DNA from: Streptomyces mirabilis
GTDB lineage: Bacteria > Actinomycetota > Actinomycetes > Streptomycetales > Streptomycetaceae
DNA length: 64,000 nucleotides
Assembly: GCF_039503195.1 (NCBI RefSeq)
Contig: NZ_JBCJKP010000001.1
Span: 6,510,001 to 6,574,000, forward strand
Direction of reading: 5' to 3'
The notes under the pieces were generated by a model. It saw only the letters and a list, made by a program, of their open reading frames with translations. It did not search any database and was not told the DNA's origin. Below, in pieces: positions 8,976 through 16,948 of this stretch. The position numbers were made by a program, and so were the translations under genes. The stretch's first letter is position 1. Each line of letters begins with the position of its first letter.

Positions 8976-9491
8976 TCAGGGTCTTGCGTGCTCGCCGAGG
9001 GCGTCCCCGAGCAGCAGCCGCAGCCGGGCGAGCGCGCGGGTGCAGCGGGTGCGTACGGCGGCCGAGCTCACGTTCATGGCCTCGGCGGTCTCCTCGACGC
9101 TGCGGTCCTCCCAGTAGCGCAGCACGACCACGGCCCGGTCCTTGGCGGACAGCCGGCCGAGCGCCTCGACCAGGGTCAGCCGCAGGGGTGTGTCGGTGTC
9201 GGCCGCGCGTGGGTCGGGAAGGTCGGGGAACTCGTCCGTGGCGCGTTCCCGGCTGCTGCGGCGCCGCTGGTGGGCGAGGAAGGTACGGGTGAGGACGGTC
9301 TGCGCGTATCCGGCGGGGTTGCCGACGCGGGAGACCCGGTACCAGCGGACGTACAGGCGACCGAGGGTCTCCTGCACCAGGTCCTCGGCGAGATGGGTGT
9401 CCCCGCCGGTGAGCAGACAGGCGGAACGGTAGAGATGCCCCGCCCGCGCCGCCGCGAACTCGGCGTACTCGTCCCCCCGTACCTGTCTCAT
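8976..9491 (-). CDS. SigE-family RNA polymerase sigma-70 factor (ECF type)
   Basis: The 171-residue protein has region 2 (about residues 5-75: ARAGHLYRSACLLTGG, AEDLVQETLGRLYVRW) and region 4 (about 108-160: LGRLSAKDRAVVVLRYWED and VEETAEAMNVSSAAVRTR helix-turn-helix). Region 3 is missing, as in extracytoplasmic-function sigma factors. It would direct RNA polymerase to a small regulon that probably includes its own operon. The ATG at 9491 is preceded by a G-rich Shine-Dalgarno. The next gene on the strand encodes a membrane protein that may hold it inactive. Confidence 0.9.
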   Translation of the reverse strand: MRQVRGDEYAEFAAARAGHLYRSACLLTGGDTHLAEDLVQETLGRLYVRWYRVSRVGNPAGYAQTVLTRTFLAHQRRRSSRERATDEFPDLPDPRAADTDTPLRLTLVEALGRLSAKDRAVVVLRYWEDRSVEETAEAMNVSSAAVRTRCTRALARLRLLLGDALGEHARP

Positions 9492-9531
9492 CCCGCCCCC
9501 GTGTCTGTGGTACCGCCGCCTTCACCTCATT

Positions 9532-9558
9532 GATGCGCCGGCCCCCCGGAAATGTTTC
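9532..9558 (-). promoter_or_regulatory. Candidate ECF-type promoter for the sigma factor operon
   Basis: Reading leftward, GAAAC (9558-9554) and CATC (9535-9532) are 18 bases apart, about 40 bases upstream of the sigma gene ATG. AAC-type -35 boxes are usual for ECF sigma factors, and autoregulation is common. This rests on motif and position only. Confidence 0.3.
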
Positions 9559-9640
9559 AGCGGACGACGAGAAGGTCCAGAAGGGGCCCACAGAGGGCCC
9601 TCCACGTAGGGGATCCCCGTACGCCGGATAGGTTGCCGGA

Positions 9641-10021
9641 GTGACTGACCAGCCGCCCGCCTCCACCCCACCGGGCTTCGGCCCGCCCCCTCCGCGGTAT
9701 GCCCCGCAGTACGCCCCGCAGCCGCCCCAGCCCCCGGCGCCCGGCCCGGAGTTCCTTGCGGTCGACAAGCACAACTCGGTCGTGGTCGACGCGTCGGGTG
9801 TGGCCTTCGAGATGTACGACATCACGGTCGACTTCCCCTGGCCCGAGATCCGCAGCGTCCACTACAAGGCGAGCCCCAACGGCAAGGCCCTGATGGTCGC
9901 CGTGGTCCACCTGGACGGCAGGGTCTACGAGTGCGTGGTGACCGCGAAGCCGCGGGAGTTGCTGCGGGGGTGGTTCGCACAGTTGGCGTGGGTGTTGGGG
10001 TACTACCGGCCGATGGGGTAG
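9641..10021 (+). CDS. Small Pro-rich protein with PH-like domain
   Basis: I do not recognise a named function. The 126-residue protein has a proline-rich N-terminus (about residues 5-40, with repeated PPxYAPQ units) and a compact domain (about 45-120). The domain contains NSVVVDASGVAFEM, DFPWPEIRSVHYK and GRVYECVVTAK, which matches in layout the C-terminal domain of the protein at 5387-6007. The GTG at 9641 is preceded by TAGGTT at about 9629-9634, so the transcript may be leaderless or nearly so. There is no signal peptide. Confidence 0.65.
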   Translation: MTDQPPASTPPGFGPPPPRYAPQYAPQPPQPPAPGPEFLAVDKHNSVVVDASGVAFEMYDITVDFPWPEIRSVHYKASPNGKALMVAVVHLDGRVYECVVTAKPRELLRGWFAQLAWVLGYYRPMG

Positions 10022-10033
10022 CCGTCCGACGGC

Positions 10034-10228
10034 TCAGAGCAGGTGGTCGGCCCTGCCCGCCTTGATGTCGAGGATCATGGTGCGGAGCGCTTCGCGGGTG
10101 TCGGTGAGGTAGGTGTCTTCAGCGCCGGCTATGGCGATGTAGGCGTTGCCTTGGGGGTCGGTGCCGAGGCGGAAGCAGTTGTTGCCTTCACCGCAGAACG
10201 GGTCTTCCCAGGCGATGTGGTCGGTCAC
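10034..10228 (-). CDS. DUF397 domain protein
   Basis: The 64-residue protein has the DUF397 pattern: W near the N-terminus, a GN(N)CF-like segment, AYIAIAGAEDTYL, and a C-terminal helix with TMILDIKAG. In streptomycetes these small proteins are usually encoded next to XRE regulators carrying DUF5753, as here, and the pair has been linked to developmental or antibiotic control in a few cases. Only 8 bases separate it from the upstream XRE gene, so they are co-transcribed. Confidence 0.85.
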   Translation of the reverse strand: MTDHIAWEDPFCGEGNNCFRLGTDPQGNAYIAIAGAEDTYLTDTREALRTMILDIKAGRADHLL

Positions 10229-10236
10229 GACGTCTC

Positions 10237-11088
10237 CTACAGTTCGTGGGTGATCCGTTGGATGAGGTCGCGTGACGCTGCTGGGGTCATCGCCGCACCG
10301 TCCATCCAGTCCAGATGGGCACGGTACTTCGTGAGCTGAGCCTCGGCGTGGGTGAATTCCGGTCCGTGGGCCGAGTCCAGTTGCACGGTGTCGAGCCGGG
10401 GCACGGCCCCGTCCGCGAAGAGCACCGCGTGTCCCGCGCCGGGGAACCCGCCCTTGGACGTGGGGATCACACGGACCCCGATGTTCTCGCGCTCGGACTG
10501 GGCGCCCAGATGGCCGAGTTGCTGCCGGGTCGCGCCCGCCCCGCCGTACGGCATGCGCAGGGCTGCTTCATGGACGTAGGCGGTGTACGGGAGCGGGTCC
10601 GGCCGCTCGAAGACCTGCTGGCGTTCCATCCGATGTGCGACCCGCAGTTCGACCTCGAGCCGGGTCAGCGGCGGCAGGACGGCGGCGAAGACGGCTCGGG
10701 CGTATTCCTCGGTCTGGAGCAACCCCGGTGCGTGCATGACCTGAGCGGTCCGGACACGGGTGGCGTGCCACTCCAGCTCCGCGATGTCCAGGAGCCCGGA
10801 GGGCAGCGTGCCCCGATGGCGCTCCCACCAGCCGCGCTCCTTTCCGTCCGCCATGGCCACCAGGGCTTCGACATAACCCTTGTCCGTACAGGCGTAGTTG
10901 CATGCGAGGGTGCGGACACGCTCGGGCGAGAAGGGGCGGATACCCGACTCCATGTTGGACAGCCGTGTTCTGTCGATGCCGAGAAGACCCGCCGCGTACT
11001 CCGTGGTGGATCCCGCCGCCAGGCGCATCTTTCGCAGCTCGGCACCGAGACGCTTCTGCCGTTCCGTCGGGGTGGTTCTGGTTGCCAT
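10237..11088 (-). CDS. XRE-family regulator with DUF5753 domain
   Basis: The 283-residue protein has an N-terminal helix-turn-helix (about residues 8-65; LRKMRLAAGSTTEYAAGLLG and RTRLSNMESG) and a DUF5753 domain (about 100-275; MHAPGLLQTEEYARAV, VHEAALRMPYGG, GFPGAGHAVLFADG). It is a typical abundant Streptomyces regulator paired with a DUF397 protein. The ATG at 11088 is preferred: the domain begins there, and the in-frame extension upstream is arginine/cysteine-rich and unlike the family. Confidence 0.88.
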   Translation of the reverse strand: MATRTTPTERQKRLGAELRKMRLAAGSTTEYAAGLLGIDRTRLSNMESGIRPFSPERVRTLACNYACTDKGYVEALVAMADGKERGWWERHRGTLPSGLLDIAELEWHATRVRTAQVMHAPGLLQTEEYARAVFAAVLPPLTRLEVELRVAHRMERQQVFERPDPLPYTAYVHEAALRMPYGGAGATRQQLGHLGAQSERENIGVRVIPTSKGGFPGAGHAVLFADGAVPRLDTVQLDSAHGPEFTHAEAQLTKYRAHLDWMDGAAMTPAASRDLIQRITHEL

Positions 11089-11276
11089 GGCGACAGTCTG
11101 CCTGCGTCTGGCGGGGCAGGCCCACGCCCTAAGGGGGTAATTATCCCCAAGGTGATGGACACAGTGACCCCGCAATCCCTGCATTCGGTAACGCGCCAGC
11201 CACTCTTGGCAGTTGGAAGTGCACCCGCAGGCCCCTGCCCGCGACAGGCCACCGCTGCCCTCCCCCAGGAGGACCG

Positions 11277-11681
11277 ATGTCCGCATGCCCCCTCGCGACC
11301 GCCTACCCCGCCGACCCCACCCGGCCCAGCGTTCCGCCCAACGTCCTCAACGAGGTGAAACTGGCCTCTGCCGAGACCGGGGTCAGCCAGAAGCTGCTGC
11401 TGGCCATCTTGTGGCAGGAGCAGCAGTGGTACCAGAACTCCAACCCGAGCCTGAGCGGGCCGCTGACCGAGTTCGGTCGGTTCTTCGACTGGAGCCTCAC
11501 CCTCGGAGCGAAGCCCGACAAGTCGCTGGGCATCACGCACATGAAGCTGGAGACGGCCCGGTCGGTCGTAGACCAGCACCGCGAGGCGTTCCAGCTCGAA
11601 GATGGCAGATACCTCAGTGACCTGAGCGACGCCGAACTCGCCGCGAACATCGAGGGCACCCCGACCTGGACGTCCGGTTGA
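11277..11681 (+). CDS. Transglycosylase-like protein, N-terminal part (frame breaks at about 11659)
   Basis: The reading frame encodes 134 residues beginning MSACPLATAYPADP. The pattern LLLAILWQEQQWYQN, with Glu in a hydrophobic helix, followed by SLGITHMKLETARSV, resembles soluble lytic transglycosylases (catalytic Glu, then an S-x-G-(L/I) turn). The frame ends abruptly in TWTSG, while the frame of the next ORF, read slightly upstream, gives TPDLDVRLSAYHLSDL. That is the kind of sequence expected next in this family. A missing C in the run 11659-11662 would fuse the two into one protein of about 268 residues. No signal peptide is visible. Confidence 0.65.
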   Translation: MSACPLATAYPADPTRPSVPPNVLNEVKLASAETGVSQKLLLAILWQEQQWYQNSNPSLSGPLTEFGRFFDWSLTLGAKPDKSLGITHMKLETARSVVDQHREAFQLEDGRYLSDLSDAELAANIEGTPTWTSG

Positions 11682-12082
11682 GCGCGTACCACCTCTCGGA
11701 CCTGCGCGACGATCCCTACGGCGCCGACACGGACAAGCAGTTGTTCACCCTTTACGCCGCCGACACCCCGGACGTGCGGGAGAAGAACGAGCAGTACGGT
11801 GACGACTCCGACCACCGCGGCGCCGACATCAAGGTCCGAGGCAAGAACTGGGACAAGATGGAGCCGCACCTCGACGATGCGATGGCCTGGAACGCACTCA
11901 GCGACGATGAACGCGCGAAGGCCATCGCGCAGTTGGAGTCGCAGACTCCCGCAGGACACCACGTCTCCCTCGACCCGCTCCACAGCACCGGCCAGACCAC
12001 GGGCACCGGCACCGGCGAGCCCGAACCGGGAACACCGTCACCGAGCCCCGGCCCGACCCCCACGCCGCCAGGAGCCCACTGA
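11678..12082 (+). CDS. Transglycosylase-like protein, C-terminal part (continuation after frameshift)
   Basis: Opened from the TTG at 11678 this gives 134 residues, but there is no Shine-Dalgarno and the real reading probably enters from the preceding ORF by a restored base near 11660. The sequence SAYHLSDLRDDPYGADTDKQ continues a helical domain. It ends in a Gly/Thr/Pro-rich tail (about residues 105-134; TGTGTGEPEPG and PSPGPTPTPP) typical of a linker. Alternatively it is a separate, TTG-started, translationally coupled gene. I favour one broken gene. Confidence 0.5.
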   Translation: MSAYHLSDLRDDPYGADTDKQLFTLYAADTPDVREKNEQYGDDSDHRGADIKVRGKNWDKMEPHLDDAMAWNALSDDERAKAIAQLESQTPAGHHVSLDPLHSTGQTTGTGTGEPEPGTPSPSPGPTPTPPGAH

Positions 12083-12086
12083 CCCC

Positions 12087-12896
12087 ATGAAGAGGACCGC
12101 AGCAGCGCTGATCGCATGTCTCCTGGCGGTACCGCTCACCGCATGTGACGCCTTCAAGGCCCCCAGCTCCGATCAGCTCACCCCCATGCCCGGCAACGTC
12201 CCTACGACGCCGCAGTACCGGACGGCGGATGACGTGGTGGCTGCGCTCGAGCGAGGGGGCATCACCTGTGACGTGCTCCGGCGCAAGGCCGGTGGCCTCG
12301 ACTGCAGGACAGCGATCGACGGAGCGGAGGTGGAGAACCAGATCCAGGTGCTGGATCCCAAGAAGTCCAGCCGGAACGAGGTCGGGGACTCCATCGCCAG
12401 CTGGCGCAGCAGCGGCAACACCGTCGTGGCCGCCGGCAACTGGTTCATCCGCGTCCTGCCCAACGGCTCCCCCGACTACTCCGTAAAGATCGCCAAAGCC
12501 CTCGACGCCGTCGTCCTTCCTCCTCTGTATCGCCTGCCCGCCATCCCCCCAGAAGCCCGATACAAGAGCGTTGACGCGCTCGCCGACGCGCTGGGCAAGT
12601 CCGTCGGCTGCGACCGGCGGAAGACGGAGTCAGCCGACCAAGTGCTGTGTGCGACGCAGGCGGCGAAGACGCGCCCCTGCGGTCGGTCCGGCGACGGAAG
12701 CGACGCCCACCTCGTGCTGCACGACAGCTCCGCCGCCCGGAACGACTACATCCGGCTGCTCCTCAGCGACGACCACGTTCCCTACCACATCGCCACGGCG
12801 GGGAACTGGACCATCCAGTTCTGCGACACCGCCACCGGGCAGGAAGCGGCCCGGGAACTCGGAGGGGTCGTGGTCGACCACAAGGCGAACGAGTGA
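12087..12896 (+). CDS. Putative lipoprotein, function unknown
   Basis: The 269-residue product starts MKRTAAALIACLLAVPLTAC, a lipoprotein signal with lipobox LTAC, so Cys20 should be acylated and the protein anchored to the outer face of the membrane. The rest contains two similar halves, each with a TADDVVAALERGGITCDV-like or SVDALADALGKSVGCDR-like helix and later an AxGNW(F/T)I segment (VVAAGNWFIRVLP and IATAGNWTIQFC). This suggests an internal duplication with paired cysteines. The ATG at 12087 has AGGAG upstream. It follows the transglycosylase-like gene by only 4 bases and is probably in the same transcript. Confidence 0.75.
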   Translation: MKRTAAALIACLLAVPLTACDAFKAPSSDQLTPMPGNVPTTPQYRTADDVVAALERGGITCDVLRRKAGGLDCRTAIDGAEVENQIQVLDPKKSSRNEVGDSIASWRSSGNTVVAAGNWFIRVLPNGSPDYSVKIAKALDAVVLPPLYRLPAIPPEARYKSVDALADALGKSVGCDRRKTESADQVLCATQAAKTRPCGRSGDGSDAHLVLHDSSAARNDYIRLLLSDDHVPYHIATAGNWTIQFCDTATGQEAARELGGVVVDHKANE

Positions 12897-13176
12897 ATGA
12901 GTACAGCTCGAACGCGCCTTCCGCACATCTGATCCGCGCGCCCTCTGCCGGGACTGCGGGGAACGCCATGGTCGCCACCAGGCCGAGGCGGTCCACTCGG
13001 CCGCCTGAGCCGAGACCGACGGTGAGCACTTGTTCTGGCGCCGACCCAGGACAGGTCGCCGGAACAAACCCCTCGGCCCGCCACCGCCGAGACCGATCGC
13101 ACCGGGCAACAAGCCGGTATGCGACGACGGCCTCGGGCGGGGCGGGCCGTGCTCAGGGGACGTGGAGAGAGGCGCG

Positions 13177-14892
13177 TCAGCCGAGCGCGTGCACGTGCGC
13201 CCCCACCGAGTTCGACCACGCGTTGCCCGCCGACGCGTCCCAGTTCGTCGACCAGGTCATCGCGCCGCGCAGGTCCGGGTAGGTCCTGGAGGGCTTGAAG
13301 GAACCGCAGTTGGTGCCGTTGGCCAGGCAGTCCAACGCGTTGTTCACCACCGTCGGAGAGACATAGCCGCTGCCCGCGCCGCTCGTCGAGGCCGGCAGGC
13401 CCAGGCCTACCTGGGAGGGGGCCAGGCCGCCCTGGAGCTGGATGCAGGCGAGGGCGGTGAGGAAGTCGACCGAGCCCTGGCTGTAGACCTTGCCGTCGCA
13501 GCCCAGCATCGAACCGCTGTTGTAGTACTGCATGTTGACGACCGTCAGGATGTCCTTGATGTTCAGGGCCGTCTGGAAGTACGCGTTCGACGTGGACTGC
13601 ATGTCGATCGTCTGCGGGGCCATCGTGATGATGAGAGACGAGCCCGCCTTGGCGGAGAGGGACCTCAGGGCCTGCGTCATGTACGTCGCGTCGAGGCCGT
13701 TCTCCAGGTCGATGTCGACGCCGTCGAAGCCGTACGTCTGCATCAGGGAGTAGACGGAGTTCGCGAAGTTCGTCGCGGACGTGGAGTCGCTGATCGACAC
13801 CGTGCCGTTCTGGCCGCCGATGGAGATGACGACCTTCTTGCCCGCGGCCTGCTTCGCCTTGATGTCCGCCTTGAACTGGTCGACGGTGTAGCCGCCCAGC
13901 CCGGCCGAGTCGAGGTTGAAGGTCACCGCGCCCGGCGTGGTCGTCGCGTCCGCGAAGGCCACCGCGATGATGTCGTACTGGGACTGCACGGCGGAGATCT
14001 TCTGGACCGTCGCGCCGTTGTTGAAGTTCTGCCAGTAGCCCGTGACGGCGTGCTTGGGCAGGGTGCCGCCACCGCCGCCCGAGGACGCGGTCGTCGTGCC
14101 CGTCACCGCCGTCGACTTCGCCGACTCACCCGCCGCGTTCGTCGCCGTGACCTGGAAGGAGTACGAGGTGGAGGCCGCGAGGGACGAGACGGTCGCCGAG
14201 GTCCCCGTCGTCGACTGGACCTTCGTACCCGCCTGGTAGACGTTGTAGCCCGTCGCGCCCGACACCGTGTTCCAGGAGAGGGAGACGGAGGAGGACGTGG
14301 TGGAGGAGACCGTCAGACCGGTGGGCGCCGCCGGGATCGTGGGGGCCGGGTCGCCGCCTCCGCCGCCATCGGGGCCGAAGACCGAGAGGTCGTCGGCGTA
14401 GTACGGGGCCTGGCCGTACCACCCGTGCGTGTACACCGTCACCGAGGTCGTCGACGCGCCCGTGGTGAAGGTGGTCGAGAGCTGCTTCCAGGAGGCGGAG
14501 TCGGGGGTCCAGGTCGAGACGTCCGTGGTGCCGGTGCCCGTCACGCCCAGATAGGCGTACCCGCCCTGCAGCCACGTGCTCAGCGTGTACGTCGCGTTGG
14601 GCTTGACCGCGACGGCCTGGGTGCACTGGGCGTTGTCCTGCCCGGCGGGCGTGCCCTTGAGCGCGGCCGAGCCGCCGTGCACCGGCGAGGAGACGGTCGT
14701 ACCGCTGCCCGCCGTACAGGTCCAGTTGCTCAGGCCCGACTCGTAGCCGCCGTTCTTCGCGTTGTTGACGTCCGCCGCCTGGGCCTGGCCCGCCAGACCG
14801 GTGAGGGAGAGGACGGAGGCGGTGACGACGGCGGCGAGGGCGCCCGCCCATCTCCGTCGGGGCGGTCGGGGCATACGTATGACGCGGTCCAC
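13177..14892 (-). CDS. Secreted chitinase: CBM, fibronectin III, GH18
   Basis: The 571-residue enzyme hydrolyses beta-1,4 links in chitin outside the cell. In order it has a signal peptide (about residues 1-38, ending GQAQA), a carbohydrate-binding jelly-roll module (about 40-165, starting NNAKNGGYESGLSNW), a Gly-rich linker, a fibronectin type III domain (about 178-258) and a GH18 domain (about 270-571). The catalytic motif DGVDIDLE puts the acid at Glu397. GTG 14892 has GGAGG 6 bases upstream. A DasR-type operator overlaps the promoter, so it should be repressed until N-acetylglucosamine metabolites release DasR. Its position suggests it is the counterpart of S. coelicolor ChiA (from memory). 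Confidence 0.93.
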   Translation of the reverse strand: MDRVIRMPRPPRRRWAGALAAVVTASVLSLTGLAGQAQAADVNNAKNGGYESGLSNWTCTAGSGTTVSSPVHGGSAALKGTPAGQDNAQCTQAVAVKPNATYTLSTWLQGGYAYLGVTGTGTTDVSTWTPDSASWKQLSTTFTTGASTTSVTVYTHGWYGQAPYYADDLSVFGPDGGGGGDPAPTIPAAPTGLTVSSTTSSSVSLSWNTVSGATGYNVYQAGTKVQSTTGTSATVSSLAASTSYSFQVTATNAAGESAKSTAVTGTTTASSGGGGGTLPKHAVTGYWQNFNNGATVQKISAVQSQYDIIAVAFADATTTPGAVTFNLDSAGLGGYTVDQFKADIKAKQAAGKKVVISIGGQNGTVSISDSTSATNFANSVYSLMQTYGFDGVDIDLENGLDATYMTQALRSLSAKAGSSLIITMAPQTIDMQSTSNAYFQTALNIKDILTVVNMQYYNSGSMLGCDGKVYSQGSVDFLTALACIQLQGGLAPSQVGLGLPASTSGAGSGYVSPTVVNNALDCLANGTNCGSFKPSRTYPDLRGAMTWSTNWDASAGNAWSNSVGAHVHALG

Positions 14893-14972
14893 TGGGACCT
14901 CCGGTGAGGGGAGGGGAGGGGGAGAAGAGGGGATGCGGAACGGTGGCCACCGTCGTACGTTGCTGGCGTACA

Positions 14973-15000
14973 AGTTGGTCCAGACCAATTGGGTTGTCAA
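14973..15000 (-). promoter_or_regulatory. Chitinase promoter with DasR-type operator (dre)
   Basis: AGTTGGTCCAGACCAATT at 14973-14990 closely matches the DasR/chitinase operator core (GGTCYAGACC). Reading leftward, TTGACA (15000-14995) makes a perfect -35 box, and CAACTT 17 bases further is a weak -10 overlapping the operator. The operator thus covers the core promoter, which fits repression by DasR and GlcNAc-6-phosphate induction as known for Streptomyces chitinase genes. Confidence 0.75.
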
Positions 15001-15195
15001 GACCTCTGGCGGGTGACAGGGGTGGCCGGGTGCCTCAATGGGCCCACGGGGTGGGCGACTTGTGGCATATTCGTCTCACTCTCCGTTGATCAAGGCCGTA
15101 CCTTCCGTGAGTTGATGTGGAAGATTCGGTGTTGAGGCGGCCATGCCGTGGATATGGTGCTGATGCAAGAGGACGTCACAGGGGCCATCTGAGGC

Positions 15196-15209
15196 GGTGG
15201 TCGACCACC
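15196..15209. promoter_or_regulatory. Perfect 14-bp palindrome upstream of the pilus operon
   Basis: GGTGGTCGACCACC is fully self-complementary and sits about 30 bases before the first gene of the Tad cluster. It is a candidate operator, or a hairpin in the leader. No regulator can be named. Confidence 0.4.
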
Positions 15210-15237
15210 CCGCCACAGTGAACGGGGTGTGTGCAGC

Positions 15238-16113
15238 GTGCCGACCGCGATAGCCGTCACCAGTCCCGATCTGGTGCTCCCGCCGCACGACCGGCAGACC
15301 CCACCCGCCGTGGTCCAGCCCCTCGACAGTCTCGAAAGCTCCCTCACGGGCATGCACGCCCTCATCGAGCAGCACGGGTACGTCATCGCGCTCTACCCGG
15401 CCTCGGTCGAGGACGCGGTCACCCGGCGGCTGCACACCGTCCGCTCCGTCCTGGAGAGTGACCGCATCGCCCTGCTCGGCATCGACCTGCCGCCGCTCGG
15501 AGTGGCCCTGCTGGGCCAGCAGTTGCGGCAGCTGTCGGTCTGCGACTTCAGCCCGGGCGTGCTCGCCTCCTCCGCCCGGCTGCTCGCCCACTACATCTAC
15601 GCCGGGGCTCTGCTCGGCTCGGTCGCCAAGCTCGACCGGGTTCCGGTGACGCTGAAGTCGCACGCCAAGTCATGGGTGCCGGGCGCCCAGTTCGCCGTAC
15701 TGTCCCATCCACGCCCGCAGCTGGCCCGGATCGGGCAGGACGAGCTGACCGGGCCCGAGTTCGGCACCCGGCTGCTCGTCGCCGCGGGCCAGCCGCCCTC
15801 CGACTGGGTCACGGCGACCCTCGCGCCCGCCTGGCGGGTGCAGGGCGTCGCGACCGTACCGCTGCCGCAGGAGTCGGCCCGCTGGTGGGGCACCACCAAG
15901 CTCGCCGAGTTCGCCGCCGGTCTGTACGACGTCTCCGTGCTCTACCAGCTCGTGTCGTCCGTCCGCCGGGAGGAGTGCCACTGGTGCGGTCTCGAACTCA
16001 TCGGTGACCGCTGCGGGTTCTGTGCCGCGCCGCTGCCCCCGCCTCCCGAGCTTCCGACGGCCACGGTGCGGGCAGCATCCTCAGTACGCGCTCTGCCCCG
16101 AGGCGCAACTTGA
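15238..16113 (+). CDS. Conserved hypothetical protein with C-terminal zinc ribbon, first gene of the pilus operon
   Basis: The 291-residue protein has no recognised enzyme motif. A central region of mixed helices (about residues 40-210) leads to a C-terminal CHWCGLELIGDRCGFC segment, two CxxC pairs that should bind zinc, followed by a Pro-rich tail. The GTG at 15238 is chosen; GTG 15229 is an in-frame alternative. No signal peptide is seen. It lies just before cpaB on the same strand, and I infer an accessory cytoplasmic role in the pilus system or its control. Confidence 0.7.
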   Translation: MPTAIAVTSPDLVLPPHDRQTPPAVVQPLDSLESSLTGMHALIEQHGYVIALYPASVEDAVTRRLHTVRSVLESDRIALLGIDLPPLGVALLGQQLRQLSVCDFSPGVLASSARLLAHYIYAGALLGSVAKLDRVPVTLKSHAKSWVPGAQFAVLSHPRPQLARIGQDELTGPEFGTRLLVAAGQPPSDWVTATLAPAWRVQGVATVPLPQESARWWGTTKLAEFAAGLYDVSVLYQLVSSVRREECHWCGLELIGDRCGFCAAPLPPPPELPTATVRAASSVRALPRGAT

Positions 16114-16195
16114 GCACCCGCAGTACACGTGAAGAGCACCAGGCACGACCGCTCGACCCCGCCGTCCCCGCCCCACGATCGAGGTTGTCCGCGTC

Positions 16196-16909
16196 ATGAA
16201 CTCACGCCAGCGCCGCGGCGTCATCCTGCTGGTCCTCTCGGTCCTGTGCGCCCTGGGCGCCTTCGCCGGAGTGCTCTCGGTCATCCGCGACGTGAACTCC
16301 AAGGTCGGCCCGGAGGTGGCGGCGTACCGCCTGAAGGACGACATCGCGCCCTACAAGGAGCTGTCGGCCGACCAGTTCCAGAAGGTCTCGATGCCCAAAC
16401 GCTGGCTGTCGAGCACAGCGGTCACGAACCTCGGCCAGATCCGCGGGAAGATCGCCGTCACCCAGCTCCAGAAGGGCTCCCTGCTCCAGGCCGACATGAT
16501 CGTGGACCGGCCCGCGCTGGAGGCGGGCCAGCAGGAGATCGCGATCATGATCGACGCGGCGACCGGCGTGGCCGGAAAGATCGACCCCGGCTCCCGGGTC
16601 AACATCTACGCCACCTTCAAGGCCGAGAACGACAAGCAGAAGGACCAGTCCAAGGTCATCGTCGCCAACGCCCGCGTCATCGACGTCGGCAAGCTCACCG
16701 CCCTCGACCCCGGCCAGTCCACCAACGACCGGCGCAACAGCGCCACCCAGGCCGTCCCCATCACCTTCGCGCTCGACACCGCCGACGCCCAACGCGTCGC
16801 GTACGCCGAGTCGTTCGCCGAACACGTCCGCCTCGCCCTGGTCGCGGGCGGCTCCGACGCGACCGTCGCCCCCGGCGACCGTACGTACACCCTCGACGAG
16901 GACAAGTAG
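16196..16909 (+). CDS. cpaB: Flp pilus assembly protein CpaB/RcpC
   Basis: The 237-residue protein has one N-terminal membrane segment (about residues 8-30, VILLVLSVLCALGAFAGVL). An SAF/CpaB domain follows: VAAYRLKDDIAPYKELSADQ, then KIAVTQLQKGSLLQADM, and the RcpC-like part with AIMIDAATGVAGKIDPGSRV. CpaB proteins sit in the cell envelope and help organise the Tad secretion channel. The ATG at 16196 follows the previous gene by 82 bases, and the downstream tadZ-like gene starts 39 bases after its stop. Confidence 0.87.
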   Translation: MNSRQRRGVILLVLSVLCALGAFAGVLSVIRDVNSKVGPEVAAYRLKDDIAPYKELSADQFQKVSMPKRWLSSTAVTNLGQIRGKIAVTQLQKGSLLQADMIVDRPALEAGQQEIAIMIDAATGVAGKIDPGSRVNIYATFKAENDKQKDQSKVIVANARVIDVGKLTALDPGQSTNDRRNSATQAVPITFALDTADAQRVAYAESFAEHVRLALVAGGSDATVAPGDRTYTLDEDK

Positions 16910-16948
16910 GAGGCCGCGCATGAGGTCCACGCCCACGGGGCTGTGCCG

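Noticed and set aside
10034..12896. Prophage remnant (transglycosylase-like gene, XRE regulator, lipoprotein)
   Set aside because: No integrase, portal, capsid or tail genes, and the XRE/DUF397 pair is common chromosomal Streptomyces content.
13030..14907. Plus-strand open frame of about 625 codons over the chitinase
   Set aside because: Antisense to an unmistakable GH18 chitinase; Arg/Gly/Val-rich without domains.
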